This document shows positions 17,779 to 26,280 of a stretch of 64,000 bases of DNA, piece by piece. The notes beneath the pieces were generated by a model, which searched no databases, was not told where the DNA came from, and worked only from the letters and a program-made list of their open reading frames with translations. Source of the stretch: Bacteroidales bacterium (GTDB lineage Bacteria > Bacteroidota > Bacteroidia > Bacteroidales > F082); the NCBI GenBank assembly GCA_016281295.1, contig JAEEII010000124.1, forward strand, positions 31,396 to 95,395, given 5' to 3'. A program made the position numbers and the translations under genes. Each line of letters opens with the position of its first letter. Within the stretch, counting starts at the first letter, position 1.

Positions 17779-18930
17779 TTAAATCTTTATCTTACCGAGC
17801 AGCATTCTCAAAACCCGTGCTCTTCTTAAATCATTTCTGAACACATACAACACGCCCTTATTAGCTGCCGCAGCACTCTTACGATGTACACGAATACTAA
17901 TGCATTTTTTTAATGATTGCCACGCCTGCTTTATTGTTTGGGGTTGAAAAAAAGCTTCCAATATGCCCATATCTAATTTAATTAATTTCTGCATATAAGG
18001 AAGTATAAAATCATTATATGCCTGTCGATTAGACAAAATACCGCAAATAGTATCATTATGCTTCCTCGACTCCTCACTATGGTCTATCTCAATAGCAATA
18101 TTATCAACATTGCGTGTGTTGATCACCTCATATTTAATACTACTGTCATTCTCAATACTTACAATCACACATCTACCTTCATACCAATGTGGCAGATTCC
18201 AAGCGCGATACGATGTGTCTGCTTTGCTATTGAAAAAGAAATTCCCCAAGCTGTAAAAAATAGGTTTTCCTTTATACTCTTCCCAACCCTGAGGACAATG
18301 CGGATGTGAGCCAAAAACACCATCAGCCCCGTAATCGATAAAATCTCTATATCTTGCAATAGTTTCAGGCATTGGAACATCAATATATTCAATACCATCA
18401 TGCGGCAGCACAAACAAATAATCCAGTCTTTTTTTTGCTTCAATAATAATATGATTAACTTTCAAATCATTGATGTAGGCACATCCTAATCCTTCACGTT
18501 TTTCTGTATCTTGAAGCGGCCAAGTATAAACAGCATATGACAAGGCCAAGAAGCCTATTTTTACTCCGTTGATTTCAATTTCCTTAACCTTATAGGCTTC
18601 TTCGTATGTCCCCGCTCCAAAGGAAGCTTCTCCCAAAGCCGCTTTTGTTTTCCAAAAGCCATCATCGCCCCAGTCAAAAGCATGATTGTTGGCTAACGCA
18701 AACAGATCGAAGCCGAGATGGCGAAGAAAAAGTGGTGCATCATCATTTTGGAAAAACCTTTCCCCTTCTCTTGGAGGCAACTCTATTTCAGGCTTTAGTG
18801 GAACCTCAAAATTAACAACACGACAATCACACGATGCCAAAAGACTTTTTAATTCATCACTTGGAGTGATTAATGAAGTTGAGGGCTTGGAGCAAAAGTC
18901 ACCAGCAAATAACAAACGTACTTTACTCAT
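17779..18930 (-). CDS. CapA-family protein (PGA-cap metallophosphatase-like)
   Basis: A 383-residue CapA-family protein, the tandem duplicate of the gene at 15,461. FAGDFCSKPSTSLIT, VVNFEVPLKP, LANNHAFDWGDDG, LPHDGIEYIDVPMPETIARY and SHPHCPQGWEEYKGKPIFY are shared nearly exactly. The C-terminal 120 residues diverge more and contain a basic segment (SIRVHRKSAAAANKG). Long near-identical stretches within the N-terminal two thirds imply a fairly recent duplication or gene conversion. No signal peptide is present. It is followed by its ATP-grasp partner 13 bases downstream. Confidence 0.87.
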   Translation of the reverse strand: MSKVRLLFAGDFCSKPSTSLITPSDELKSLLASCDCRVVNFEVPLKPEIELPPREGERFFQNDDAPLFLRHLGFDLFALANNHAFDWGDDGFWKTKAALGEASFGAGTYEEAYKVKEIEINGVKIGFLALSYAVYTWPLQDTEKREGLGCAYINDLKVNHIIIEAKKRLDYLFVLPHDGIEYIDVPMPETIARYRDFIDYGADGVFGSHPHCPQGWEEYKGKPIFYSLGNFFFNSKADTSYRAWNLPHWYEGRCVIVSIENDSSIKYEVINTRNVDNIAIEIDHSEESRKHNDTICGILSNRQAYNDFILPYMQKLIKLDMGILEAFFQPQTIKQAWQSLKKCISIRVHRKSAAAANKGVLYVFRNDLRRARVLRMLLGKIKI

Positions 18931-18988
18931 AGGCTACCATTATTATCTGTACACCAATTCTTCAATTATTGATTGTAAATTATTATAA

Positions 18989-19954
18989 TTATTTGATTAT
19001 CAACAAATTACCACACACCACTTCAATACTATCCCAACAAATCATACCATTCTTTACTTTTTTTGAATGCATTGGCCTTCCATTAAGGATAATAAGTCCA
19101 TCACCACAATAATAAAATGAACAATTTACATCTTTTTCTCCAAAATTACATATTTGATATACTCCTCGTGACAACCGATAAATACTGATATTTTCAAGAT
19201 CTACCATATAATCACAGAATTCAGACATCGTTGGATTCCAAACATCACCGTTCTCTTTCCTTTCCTTCAAAAACTCAAAAAATGATTCAAGTTTTGGTAA
19301 TATTCTATATTCTCTTTTTTTCTTATCCTTTTCGTACAAAGGGTACCAATCACCGCTTAAATAACAATGATCCGTCCATACTCCACAATTATCAATCACT
19401 TCTTCCATCAATTGAATAGGATCATATTCTTTTTTCACAACCATTTTTTCCAACTGTTCCCATGCATTTTTATACTGATACATATATGTTCCATTTGGGA
19501 AAGCAAGTTTTTCATTTTGGTAAACAAGATGTTTCGGAAACATATAATGACCCATCCATAATTGATCATCCGGTGCCTCTTTCTCTGCCGGGATATCAAC
19601 ATAAGACCAGCAATACTGGCATCCATATTGATTTAACAAATCCATAATATAATAAACACTTGACGTGTCACAGCCAGCACTATGCAAGCCACATGAAATA
19701 TTAGTTTTTCTTAACAAATGATCAATCCAGTTTCTACAATGATAGTTTTCCTCTAACACAGGAAGATACTTTATCACATCCGCTCTGCCATCGGGATTAT
19801 AACTAATAGTGTGAGGACTAATTTCCATACCCTGTTGATATGCAACATCCACTATTTTCTTATAAAATGACACCTCTAACGCTTCTGATTCTCTATATTG
19901 TTCTGTATGTTTGGAAAAAACCGACATTGTTCCAACAATCCCATTCGAGAGCAT
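18989..19954 (-). CDS. Polysaccharide-deacetylase-like protein, N-terminally short
   Basis: A 321-residue protein with features of the NodB/polysaccharide deacetylase fold. GMEISPHTISY stands where family members have GHEIGNHTxSH. It also has YHCRNWIDHLL, ISCGLHSAGCDTSSVYYIMD and a C-terminal segment NGDVWNPTMSEFCDYM, typical of the end of the barrel. The N-terminal strand with the catalytic TFDDG-type motif is missing. In frame, a TGA stop lies about 30 bases upstream of the first ATG, and the few codons between (YEKNDYGQKG) still look like the family's start. The gene may therefore be a truncated remnant or a divergent member without activity. It separates two CapA/ATP-grasp pairs, and it is AT-rich. 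Confidence 0.5.
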   Translation of the reverse strand: MLSNGIVGTMSVFSKHTEQYRESEALEVSFYKKIVDVAYQQGMEISPHTISYNPDGRADVIKYLPVLEENYHCRNWIDHLLRKTNISCGLHSAGCDTSSVYYIMDLLNQYGCQYCWSYVDIPAEKEAPDDQLWMGHYMFPKHLVYQNEKLAFPNGTYMYQYKNAWEQLEKMVVKKEYDPIQLMEEVIDNCGVWTDHCYLSGDWYPLYEKDKKKREYRILPKLESFFEFLKERKENGDVWNPTMSEFCDYMVDLENISIYRLSRGVYQICNFGEKDVNCSFYYCGDGLIILNGRPMHSKKVKNGMICWDSIEVVCGNLLIIK

Positions 19955-20011
19955 GCCCTTTTGCCCATAATCATTCTTTTCATATCATCAATTTTTTACC
20001 ATTTTCCCTAT

Positions 20012-21139
20012 TTAAAAAAGCATTATTCTATTTCTTAACGACGATTTGCGCTTCTCAATATATTCTTGAACTTCGGATAGTCGCTCACCAAATATCGGAC
20101 CATTAAACGCCTGATGCGCTACTATCGCTGCGTCGTCAAGATTTATTTCAAGGATGATTGGGGTGTTATTCTCATCAATTGCCACATCCCATCCAATTAA
20201 GTTGGCATACGGAATTTTCTTATGAAAATCAACAATCTTCTGCTTGATAGATTCAAAGTCAGGAATACTCATCCCTTTGAAAGAAACACCAGTTGGTGAT
20301 TGATACCTCCTTTCCATCCCACTGTTTATTCCAAACTCATTTAAATTGCCTTCACTGTTTATTCCAACCAACACACCATGTCCTCCACTAAGATTGTCAA
20401 CAAATGAGCCTTTCGCGCCCATACGCAAAAAAGAACTCAATACAGTACATTTTCCATTTATATTTAGAGTCAATAATCTAATCGTATTTACAGAATCTGG
20501 ATTAAACTGAGCCATCCAATTATTCTGGCGAACTATCTTCTCTACTTCTATATCGGTTGGAGATAATAATTCCGCAAAATAAGCATCCTTGTCCTTTATA
20601 TCATCCAAACTGATTTTTCTAACTCCTTTACCTCCACCTGTACCTCTTGCTATTTTATATACAAACGTCGGATATTGCATTAACTTATTTATTGCATCAA
20701 GTTCTGAAACATCCACATTGTCGTCTACAAGAATATGTCCGTCTATCTTTTGAAGAATAACTTCAGCACGGTTTGCCTCTGGAATAAAAAATTTCAGATT
20801 ACACTTATGCTGTAAAAAATATGCTGCCCAGCGCAAATTCAATACATCCTCTGCATAGTGATAATACACATCGGGAACAAATTCAGGATTAAAATAGCCA
20901 CAAAATTGTTTATAGAAACTAAACGATGTACTTTTTCTTCCATCTTCACCCCATATCTTAACTATTGCAGCTTTCTCTTCTTTTGTCAATGAGTCTTCAA
21001 CAAAATTGGCGCCTTGTTTATTTAATTTTTTAATATAGTAGATACCGTATCCATCGTGTTTTTCTCTTCTTCTTTTAGCGTTACATCTATATGCTAATGA
21101 GATAATATGGGAATAAAAAATATTTTTCATTTTAATCAT
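20012..21139 (-). CDS. Sugar-transfer-associated ATP-grasp protein
   Basis: A 375-residue ATPgrasp_ST-type protein, more divergent than the copies at 12-17 kb. It has LQKIDGHILVDDNVDVSELD, FVYKIARGTGGGKGVRKI (a glycine-rich nucleotide loop unlike the others), NPDSVNTIRLLTL, RMGAKGSFVDNLSGGHG and GWDVAIDENNTPIILEINLD. It follows the CapA gene at 21,278 with a 138-base gap, the third CapA-to-ATP-grasp pair in the array. The gap holds no gene. Substrate unknown. It is AT-rich compared with the housekeeping genes to the right. Confidence 0.83.
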   Translation of the reverse strand: MIKMKNIFYSHIISLAYRCNAKRRREKHDGYGIYYIKKLNKQGANFVEDSLTKEEKAAIVKIWGEDGRKSTSFSFYKQFCGYFNPEFVPDVYYHYAEDVLNLRWAAYFLQHKCNLKFFIPEANRAEVILQKIDGHILVDDNVDVSELDAINKLMQYPTFVYKIARGTGGGKGVRKISLDDIKDKDAYFAELLSPTDIEVEKIVRQNNWMAQFNPDSVNTIRLLTLNINGKCTVLSSFLRMGAKGSFVDNLSGGHGVLVGINSEGNLNEFGINSGMERRYQSPTGVSFKGMSIPDFESIKQKIVDFHKKIPYANLIGWDVAIDENNTPIILEINLDDAAIVAHQAFNGPIFGERLSEVQEYIEKRKSSLRNRIMLF

Positions 21140-21277
21140 ATTTTTACTTACTGTTTATATATTTATTAAACTAACCGGGAAATCGCTTTTTTTTGTGATT
21201 ATATAGTATTAAAGCTCATGCACTTTCTTTCATCAAATTGTTTTTTTATGAGTTGAAAACAAGAATTATCAGTAATA

Positions 21278-22648
21278 TTACAGACTAGATTCAGACTGTC
21301 TAATGTATCCAATGTCTGGCATGTAATAATATCTTTCTTGCAAGTCTTCAATCTGAATATCTACACCCATTGCAACATTTGTAACTAAACTATGAACCTC
21401 ACAGATTCTATTGTATTCATATTTGCCAAATGCAATTTCCTTATGATGAAGCATCGCTAATACAGGCACTCCACAATAGTTCTCTTTTTTTTCTTTTCCA
21501 AATTTGCAGTATGCGTATATCGGGATACAAGCAGAGGCAATAGGTTTTCCGGTATCTGGATCAAGATAACACTCTACAATCATAGAAGCGTCACCATCTC
21601 GTTTTATATACGAATTAACAAAATTTCCAGGACAATGCACAATTAATATCTTTCTGTCAGACACAGACATCCATTCTATTGGTTGCACAGCATGAGGATG
21701 GTCTGATAGAATAATATCTGCTCCGTTCTCGGCAAAAACATTGCACCAGTACTTCTGGAATTCATCTGGAGCATGTCTGAACTGCTTACCCATATGTGGA
21801 AGTACAACAATGGTGTCTGGTTTCATCTCTTTTACCTCTTGAAAATCATTTTTGACAGATTTAAGCGTTTCTTTGATATGTTTATTATTTGGAGCAACGA
21901 GAATTCGGCTTAAATGATTGTTTTCTTCTTGAAAAAAGAAGTCTGTATCATAATAATTGCTACCATAAGTATAAGCCAACATTGCAACTTTTTTTCCTCT
22001 TATGTTAACTAAAGTGTGTACAGACTTCTCCTTGAGGTTTCTATACGCTCCTGTATGTGGCAAACCTATGTTATCTAATTCATCCAATGTAGAAAACAAA
22101 CCATCAACACCCTGATCCAGCATGTGATTGTTTGCCAAAGTCACCATATTGAAACCGGCTCTTTTCACAGCTTGTGCAAATTCTTTTGGAAAATTCAAAT
22201 AGATTGGTATGCCATCATTGAAACATGATGTCGAAAACCCTTTGTGCGACCCTGCCACTGGCCCCTCAAAAACACCAATATTATAATCTGCCTGGTCATA
22301 ATAGTCTTTTACATATTGAAACATGGAATCAAAACTATAACTACCCGTATCAGGGTTATATCCATTTTCCACCATGTCTTTCAAAAGAATCAAATCCCCT
22401 GAAAAAGTAATCCTTATCGCATTTTTCACTGCTGACTCCTGCTCAATAGTCATGGTGGGATAAACTATATCTTTTGCCTTTTTATCGTTATCCAATGTTT
22501 TTACACATGGTATTTGTTTTTCAAGAAAAATGCGAATAGAACGGGGTAAAAATCTATGAAACAAACGCTTTAACAAACGCAAAAATTGCCTTCGTGTCAG
22601 TATGAGAACAAGAACACACAATACTATTATTATAAAGTCTTTAATCAT
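21278..22648 (-). CDS. Membrane-anchored CapA-family protein
   Basis: A 456-residue CapA-family protein. The N-terminal hydrophobic helix (MIKDFIIIVLCVLVLILTRR) is absent from the other two copies and should anchor it in the inner membrane. The metallophosphatase-like blocks are ITFSGDLIL, NIGVFEGPV, LANNHMLDQGVDGL, LPHMGKQFRHAP, LSDHPHAVQPIEW and HCPGNFVNSYIKRDG. The combination fits CapA-type proteins of poly-gamma-glutamate systems, which are also membrane-anchored. Its start overlaps the end of the acyltransferase gene by 8 bases. It is the most divergent of the three copies and probably the oldest member of the array. Confidence 0.85.
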   Translation of the reverse strand: MIKDFIIIVLCVLVLILTRRQFLRLLKRLFHRFLPRSIRIFLEKQIPCVKTLDNDKKAKDIVYPTMTIEQESAVKNAIRITFSGDLILLKDMVENGYNPDTGSYSFDSMFQYVKDYYDQADYNIGVFEGPVAGSHKGFSTSCFNDGIPIYLNFPKEFAQAVKRAGFNMVTLANNHMLDQGVDGLFSTLDELDNIGLPHTGAYRNLKEKSVHTLVNIRGKKVAMLAYTYGSNYYDTDFFFQEENNHLSRILVAPNNKHIKETLKSVKNDFQEVKEMKPDTIVVLPHMGKQFRHAPDEFQKYWCNVFAENGADIILSDHPHAVQPIEWMSVSDRKILIVHCPGNFVNSYIKRDGDASMIVECYLDPDTGKPIASACIPIYAYCKFGKEKKENYCGVPVLAMLHHKEIAFGKYEYNRICEVHSLVTNVAMGVDIQIEDLQERYYYMPDIGYIRQSESSL

Positions 22649-23231
22649 TTCCTAATGATTCAATTAGTATATTTTGGTTTTTCAAATACTCGTTATCTAA
22701 TTCATAATCTTTTTCAATCGTCTCAATGCCCCGAATAACTGTTACACTATTGGGAGGAACATCTTTTACAACGACACAATTAGCTCCAATTCTTGCATTT
22801 CTGCCCACATGAACATTCCCTATAATTTTAGCACCACATCCGATATATACCCCGTCTTCCAAATAAGGAGCACCCTGATTCTTGCTATCTTTTATTGTAT
22901 TACTCCCTATTGTAACCTGCTGAAAAATAACACACTTGCTTCCAATATGAGCTGAATTACTGATAAACACTCCATGGGCCCCGTGCGGAAAAATTGGAAT
23001 CGAATCCAAGACCGCATCAACACCTATAAAACCGCCATATGAACTCCAATACGCATTGTACAATCGCACCCTCCATCCACTCCATCTGTATGAAGACGGT
23101 GTTCTATCGTCAAAAGTTCTTTTCTTTTTTATTTTATTTCTAAAGTTCCAAATATTTCCATAAAGTAATCTGACCCAAAAACGTGGAAAATCCAATAAGG
23201 CATTGATTATTATTCGTTTAATACGATTCAT
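22641..23231 (-). CDS. Serine-acetyltransferase-like hexapeptide acyltransferase
   Basis: A 196-residue left-handed beta-helix acyltransferase. Hexapeptide turns run from about residue 85 onward: GVFISNSAHIGSKCVIF, QQVTIGSNTI, GVYIGCGAKIIGNVHVG, RNARIGANCVVVKDVPPNS. The layout resembles CysE and capsule O-acetyltransferases, and the catalytic His may be that in the NSAHIG turn. I used the ATG at 23,229-23,231, because the TTG two codons earlier is less likely. In this locus it probably acetylates a sugar hydroxyl or amine from acetyl-CoA. Serine acetylation is an alternative but unlikely here. Confidence 0.78.
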   Translation of the reverse strand: MNRIKRIIINALLDFPRFWVRLLYGNIWNFRNKIKKKRTFDDRTPSSYRWSGWRVRLYNAYWSSYGGFIGVDAVLDSIPIFPHGAHGVFISNSAHIGSKCVIFQQVTIGSNTIKDSKNQGAPYLEDGVYIGCGAKIIGNVHVGRNARIGANCVVVKDVPPNSVTVIRGIETIEKDYELDNEYLKNQNILIESLGND

Positions 23232-23296
23232 GTGCAAACCAATATTATATTATTATTTTATTTGTATTGTATACTAGGTCAAATAGTATATAATCA

Positions 23297-24760
23297 TCAC
23301 TTTTTATCCCAAAACCTAAACCTATCGGGTATAGTTTCTAGAATATAAATAAAAGACTCTGGTTTGAATAGGATTGACCAACCCAAATAAACAATAAGAA
23401 AAACAAAAATCTCTATAAATGCATCCATGTATAATCCTAACGGCGAGAGTCTCCCACACAAATAACTAACCGCTGCTGCAACTAAAGAAACAATAAACAC
23501 TGGACACAAATCAAGTAATTGGCATGTCCACTTGTAGCCAATATATTTTGACACTAAAAGAGTATTTACAAGATATGAAAACCAATTATTAAAAATCACT
23601 CCTATCAATAGTCCTTTCATACCAAACAAAAACAAACCACCTACCACAGCTATTAACCCTATTACTCTCTTAAAGATAGTCCAAGTAAACATTATTTTAC
23701 TCAACCCAATAGCCGCTATTGATTGAGTATTAACCGAAGTCAGACAACCACCCATACCAGCAAGACATAAAACCTGAAAATACGGAACACATGCCAACCA
23801 CCGATCCGAATACAACAGTATGAAAATTGGTTTAGCTGTCAAAAGCAAAATAAAAAGTAACGGGAATGTGATATATGATATGGTCATTGTAAGTCTTTTT
23901 ATCATATTTCCCAACTGTTTCTTATCATTCTGAGCCTCTGCATACAACGGATAAGTTACCTGAGTCATTATTGAGGTGATGCTTGAAGACGCTAAACTTT
24001 CCGTACTCATAGCTTTGGAATAATACCCCATTGTAGTTGGACTATAGATTTTCCCTATTAATAACCCTTGTATCCTACTCGTAAAACTAGTAATTAGATG
24101 TGTCAGAAACATATAGAAGCCAAAGTTGAACAATTCCTTGAACGACTGTCTTGAGAAAGTCCAGATTGGTCTCCACTTAATAAAAAACCAAAACACAAAA
24201 GCAGGAACAGCTCCTGAAATCAAATTTTGCGCCACCAACGCCCACACCCCAAAACCTTTATAAGCCATAAAGATTGTTACCGCTAATGAAATCAGCGAGG
24301 TAATGATTGTCACTATTGACAATACTTTAAAATTCAACTTTTTCCTTAATTGGTTCCTTTGAACTATATTAAAGGCATAAATGAATAGCACTAATCCCTG
24401 TACCCGCAATACATCACAAAGTAAAGGAATGTCATAGAACCGCGAAATAGCAGGTGCGCTTACAAACAAAATGACATACATCAAAAGCGCCATACCAAGA
24501 TTCCACCAGAAAATGGTGGAATAGTCTTCTTGAGTAGGTTGTTTCTTCTGTATCAAAGCAGAACCAAAACCTCCTTCAATGAAAGCCTCGGCCAATACCA
24601 TAAAAATGGCAAGCATACCTATGCAACCATAGTCGTATGGTGTAAGTAATCGAGCCAAAATAATACCCGAAATGAATTGGATGAACATCGTCGAGTACTT
24701 CTGCAACGCTGTCCACACCATACCGGAGGCGGCTTTTTGTTTTAGGTTATTTTGTGGCAT
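23297..24760 (-). CDS. Wzx-type lipopolysaccharide/capsule flippase
   Basis: A 487-residue membrane protein of the MOP/polysaccharide transporter superfamily. It has about 12-14 hydrophobic helices, the conserved start KQKAASGMVWTALQKYSTMF and the loop RLLTPYDYGCIGMLAIFMV that typifies the Wzx/WzxC group. It should flip undecaprenyl-pyrophosphate-linked repeat units across the inner membrane to the Wzy-like polymerase at 10,114. The 212-base stretch upstream (24,761-24,972) has no gene and no clear TAnnTTTG promoter but does contain an inverted repeat. Transcription may therefore enter from the toxin-antitoxin-like pair upstream. Confidence 0.88.
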   Translation of the reverse strand: MPQNNLKQKAASGMVWTALQKYSTMFIQFISGIILARLLTPYDYGCIGMLAIFMVLAEAFIEGGFGSALIQKKQPTQEDYSTIFWWNLGMALLMYVILFVSAPAISRFYDIPLLCDVLRVQGLVLFIYAFNIVQRNQLRKKLNFKVLSIVTIITSLISLAVTIFMAYKGFGVWALVAQNLISGAVPAFVFWFFIKWRPIWTFSRQSFKELFNFGFYMFLTHLITSFTSRIQGLLIGKIYSPTTMGYYSKAMSTESLASSSITSIMTQVTYPLYAEAQNDKKQLGNMIKRLTMTISYITFPLLFILLLTAKPIFILLYSDRWLACVPYFQVLCLAGMGGCLTSVNTQSIAAIGLSKIMFTWTIFKRVIGLIAVVGGLFLFGMKGLLIGVIFNNWFSYLVNTLLVSKYIGYKWTCQLLDLCPVFIVSLVAAAVSYLCGRLSPLGLYMDAFIEIFVFLIVYLGWSILFKPESFIYILETIPDRFRFWDKK

Positions 24761-24782
24761 TTTTTAGTTAGGGGATTTGTAT

Positions 24783-24850
24783 TTTAGCTACAAGCCGTAA
24801 GCATTAGGCTTGGTGACAATGACACAATAAGTTCGCGGCTTGAAGCTAAA
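24783..24850. repeat. 68-base inverted repeat in the wzx leader
   Basis: Arms 24,783-24,797 (TTTAGCTACAAGCCG) and 24,836-24,850 pair at 14 of 15 positions around a 38-base centre. It lies in the 212-base gene-free stretch between wzx and the toxin-like gene. It has no T-run immediately after it, so it is not a typical terminator. It could be a mobile palindromic element or a leader structure. Confidence 0.6.
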
Positions 24851-24972
24851 GAAAGAATTTGTGTAATTAACTATGGTTTATGTTGAGGGTTTGCGTTTAA
24901 GTTGATAGTTTAGAGTTGATAGCTTTCTAGAATTAAGCCTGTGCGATACTTTCCCTAGTGTTTGTCAAGAAA

Positions 24973-25401
24973 TCACTTCTTTCCAAAAAAGGTGTTCATC
25001 TCTTCGACAGTCATGTTACCACTAGCGATGATACGCTGCTGCACTTGGATCAGGTCGGCTTCATTCAGTATGCCGCAATACTTCATGTCATCCACCACAA
25101 AGAGGTCAATTTTCGCCTTGATAGGTTGCGCGCAGTTCGCATAAGAGTCATGACTAAGAAAATCATAGTTGTCTCTCTTCAGTTCCACCTGACAAGAATG
25201 CATCCGCGGACGCTTCAGTATGTATTGATTTATCTCGGAATTTATCAATACGGTACATACCAAGATGCGGTCTTCTGATACCCCGGCTACAATGAGAAAC
25301 TTCTCGTGGTCAATATCGGCCCAAGGCCCAATAAACACCGCTCCAGGAACTATAGCCAAATCGCGCAAGCCAGCTAGATCTAACGTATTATTATCTGACA
25401 T
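24973..25401 (-). CDS. Putative toxin partner of a Panacea-domain antitoxin
   Basis: A 142-residue protein I cannot place firmly. The pattern LAIVPGAVFIGPWADIDHEKFLIVAGV, followed by ILVCTVLINSEINQYI and NYDFLSHDSYANCAQP, resembles the small beta-barrel of PemK/MazF-like RNA-interferase families. There, a His and a late HDSY block are recurrent. It begins 11 bases after the Panacea-domain gene and shares its promoter. Small proteins next to Panacea antitoxins are usually growth-inhibiting toxins. Toxicity, RNase activity and fold are inferences. Confidence 0.55.
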   Translation of the reverse strand: MSDNNTLDLAGLRDLAIVPGAVFIGPWADIDHEKFLIVAGVSEDRILVCTVLINSEINQYILKRPRMHSCQVELKRDNYDFLSHDSYANCAQPIKAKIDLFVVDDMKYCGILNEADLIQVQQRIIASGNMTVEEMNTFFGKK

Positions 25402-25412
25402 TGTAGTCGAGA

Positions 25413-25949
25413 TTAACTGAGGGCTGCCTCAAGTCTAGAGAATTCGTTGACACACTCCAGTTCTTCGCTATCAAGTCCGGCCTCGCGAGCGATATTGTCC
25501 CAGCTAATGGAAAAATCGCGAGCAGTTGAACGCCATGCCACATCATGCGACTTTTCCTTGATTTCATCGTATGAAAGAGCTGCATATTTTTCGATAGCTT
25601 CTGACATTGCCTCCTGCTCATTGGCAGAGAGTTTGTGAAGGTCGGCATCCTGCAAAGGACGCACGTACATCCAGTGCTCCACCTGGAAATACTTACCTAA
25701 GCCTTCTGTGTCGGGCAGATATGAGTCACCGCGAACAATCTTCAACATGTCGTAAAGCCGCGACGGCACCGGACCGGCTTCCATGGCGATATAAGTGTCG
25801 CCTGTGATGGGGCGTCCCCAATCGGCAAGATGTTGACGATCGGCGAAGTATATGATCTTGAATATCTTATGGAAATCCTTGCGTTGCACACGATTGGCCA
25901 CATAAAGCAATGCATTAAGTGACTTTTCCTTATCAAACTGAACATTCAT
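25413..25949 (-). CDS. Panacea-domain (SocA-like, DUF4065) antitoxin
   Basis: A 178-residue protein with the Panacea/SocA-like domain. Typical blocks are ALLYVANRVQRKDFHKIFKI, IYFADRQHLADWGRPITGD, YIAMEAGPVPSRLYDMLKIV and a C-terminal helical part with LSYDEIKEKSHDVAW. Panacea proteins are known as antitoxins that pair with many unrelated toxins, and this one is directly followed by a small unidentified gene. It has its own promoter (25,975-26,006), so the pair can be expressed separately from the capsule genes on either side. Phage-type Gp2-like roles are an alternative use of the domain. Confidence 0.85.
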   Translation of the reverse strand: MNVQFDKEKSLNALLYVANRVQRKDFHKIFKIIYFADRQHLADWGRPITGDTYIAMEAGPVPSRLYDMLKIVRGDSYLPDTEGLGKYFQVEHWMYVRPLQDADLHKLSANEQEAMSEAIEKYAALSYDEIKEKSHDVAWRSTARDFSISWDNIAREAGLDSEELECVNEFSRLEAALS

Positions 25950-25974
25950 ATTTCACTTCGGTTTTATCTGTTTG

Positions 25975-26006
25975 CAAAACTACAAATAATTAACACAGCC
26001 GCGCAA
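25975..26006 (-). promoter_or_regulatory. Bacteroidales-type promoter of the toxin-antitoxin-like pair
   Basis: On the minus strand a TTG (complement of 26,004-26,006) is followed after 21 bases by TAGTTTTG (complement of 25,975-25,982), a full match to TAnnTTTG. The ATG of the Panacea gene lies about 25 bases downstream. The -33 side lies inside the end of the degraded ATPase gene. Confidence 0.65.
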
Positions 26007-26276
26007 TCCACTCGGTGATATTCCGTTCCTTTCCCGTTGCGGCTGTTCAATACCGTCATCAGTCGTAAGAGCGCCGAAAAGTTCACGACGCCCTTCGAAA
26101 ACCGCAGCCAAGGTGGAACACAATAACGACTTGCCAAACCTACGCGGACGGCTTAGGAAATAGGGCTTGCCTTCACTAATCATCTTATAGATCAGTGGAG
26201 TCTTGTCGATATAGATGTACCCGTCGCGGCGAATGGTTTCAAAGCTCTGTATGCCGACGGGATATTTGCGGAACAT
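25980..26276 (-). pseudogene. Truncated AAA-ATPase-like (PF09820-type) gene
   Basis: The first 70 of 98 residues match the start of the large family of Bacteroidales AAA-ATPase/PD-(D/E)XK proteins: [27 protein letters not shown], then [26 protein letters not shown] with a GKSLL Walker A. Full-length members have about 500 residues or more. Here the frame ends soon after in an unrelated low-information tail ([14 protein letters not shown]). The ATPase sensor and nuclease domains are absent. This is best read as a remnant left by deletion or by insertion of the toxin-antitoxin-like pair directly after it. Confidence 0.75.
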
Positions 26277-26280
26277 TATC

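Noticed and set aside
21140..21277. Small gene or RNA between the CapA and ATP-grasp genes
   Set aside because: The 138 bases are AT-rich with no open frame, promoter match or stable hairpin I could find.
25391..25648. 85-codon open frame overlapping the Panacea gene
   Set aside because: It lies in another frame of the clear Panacea coding sequence and has no independent support.
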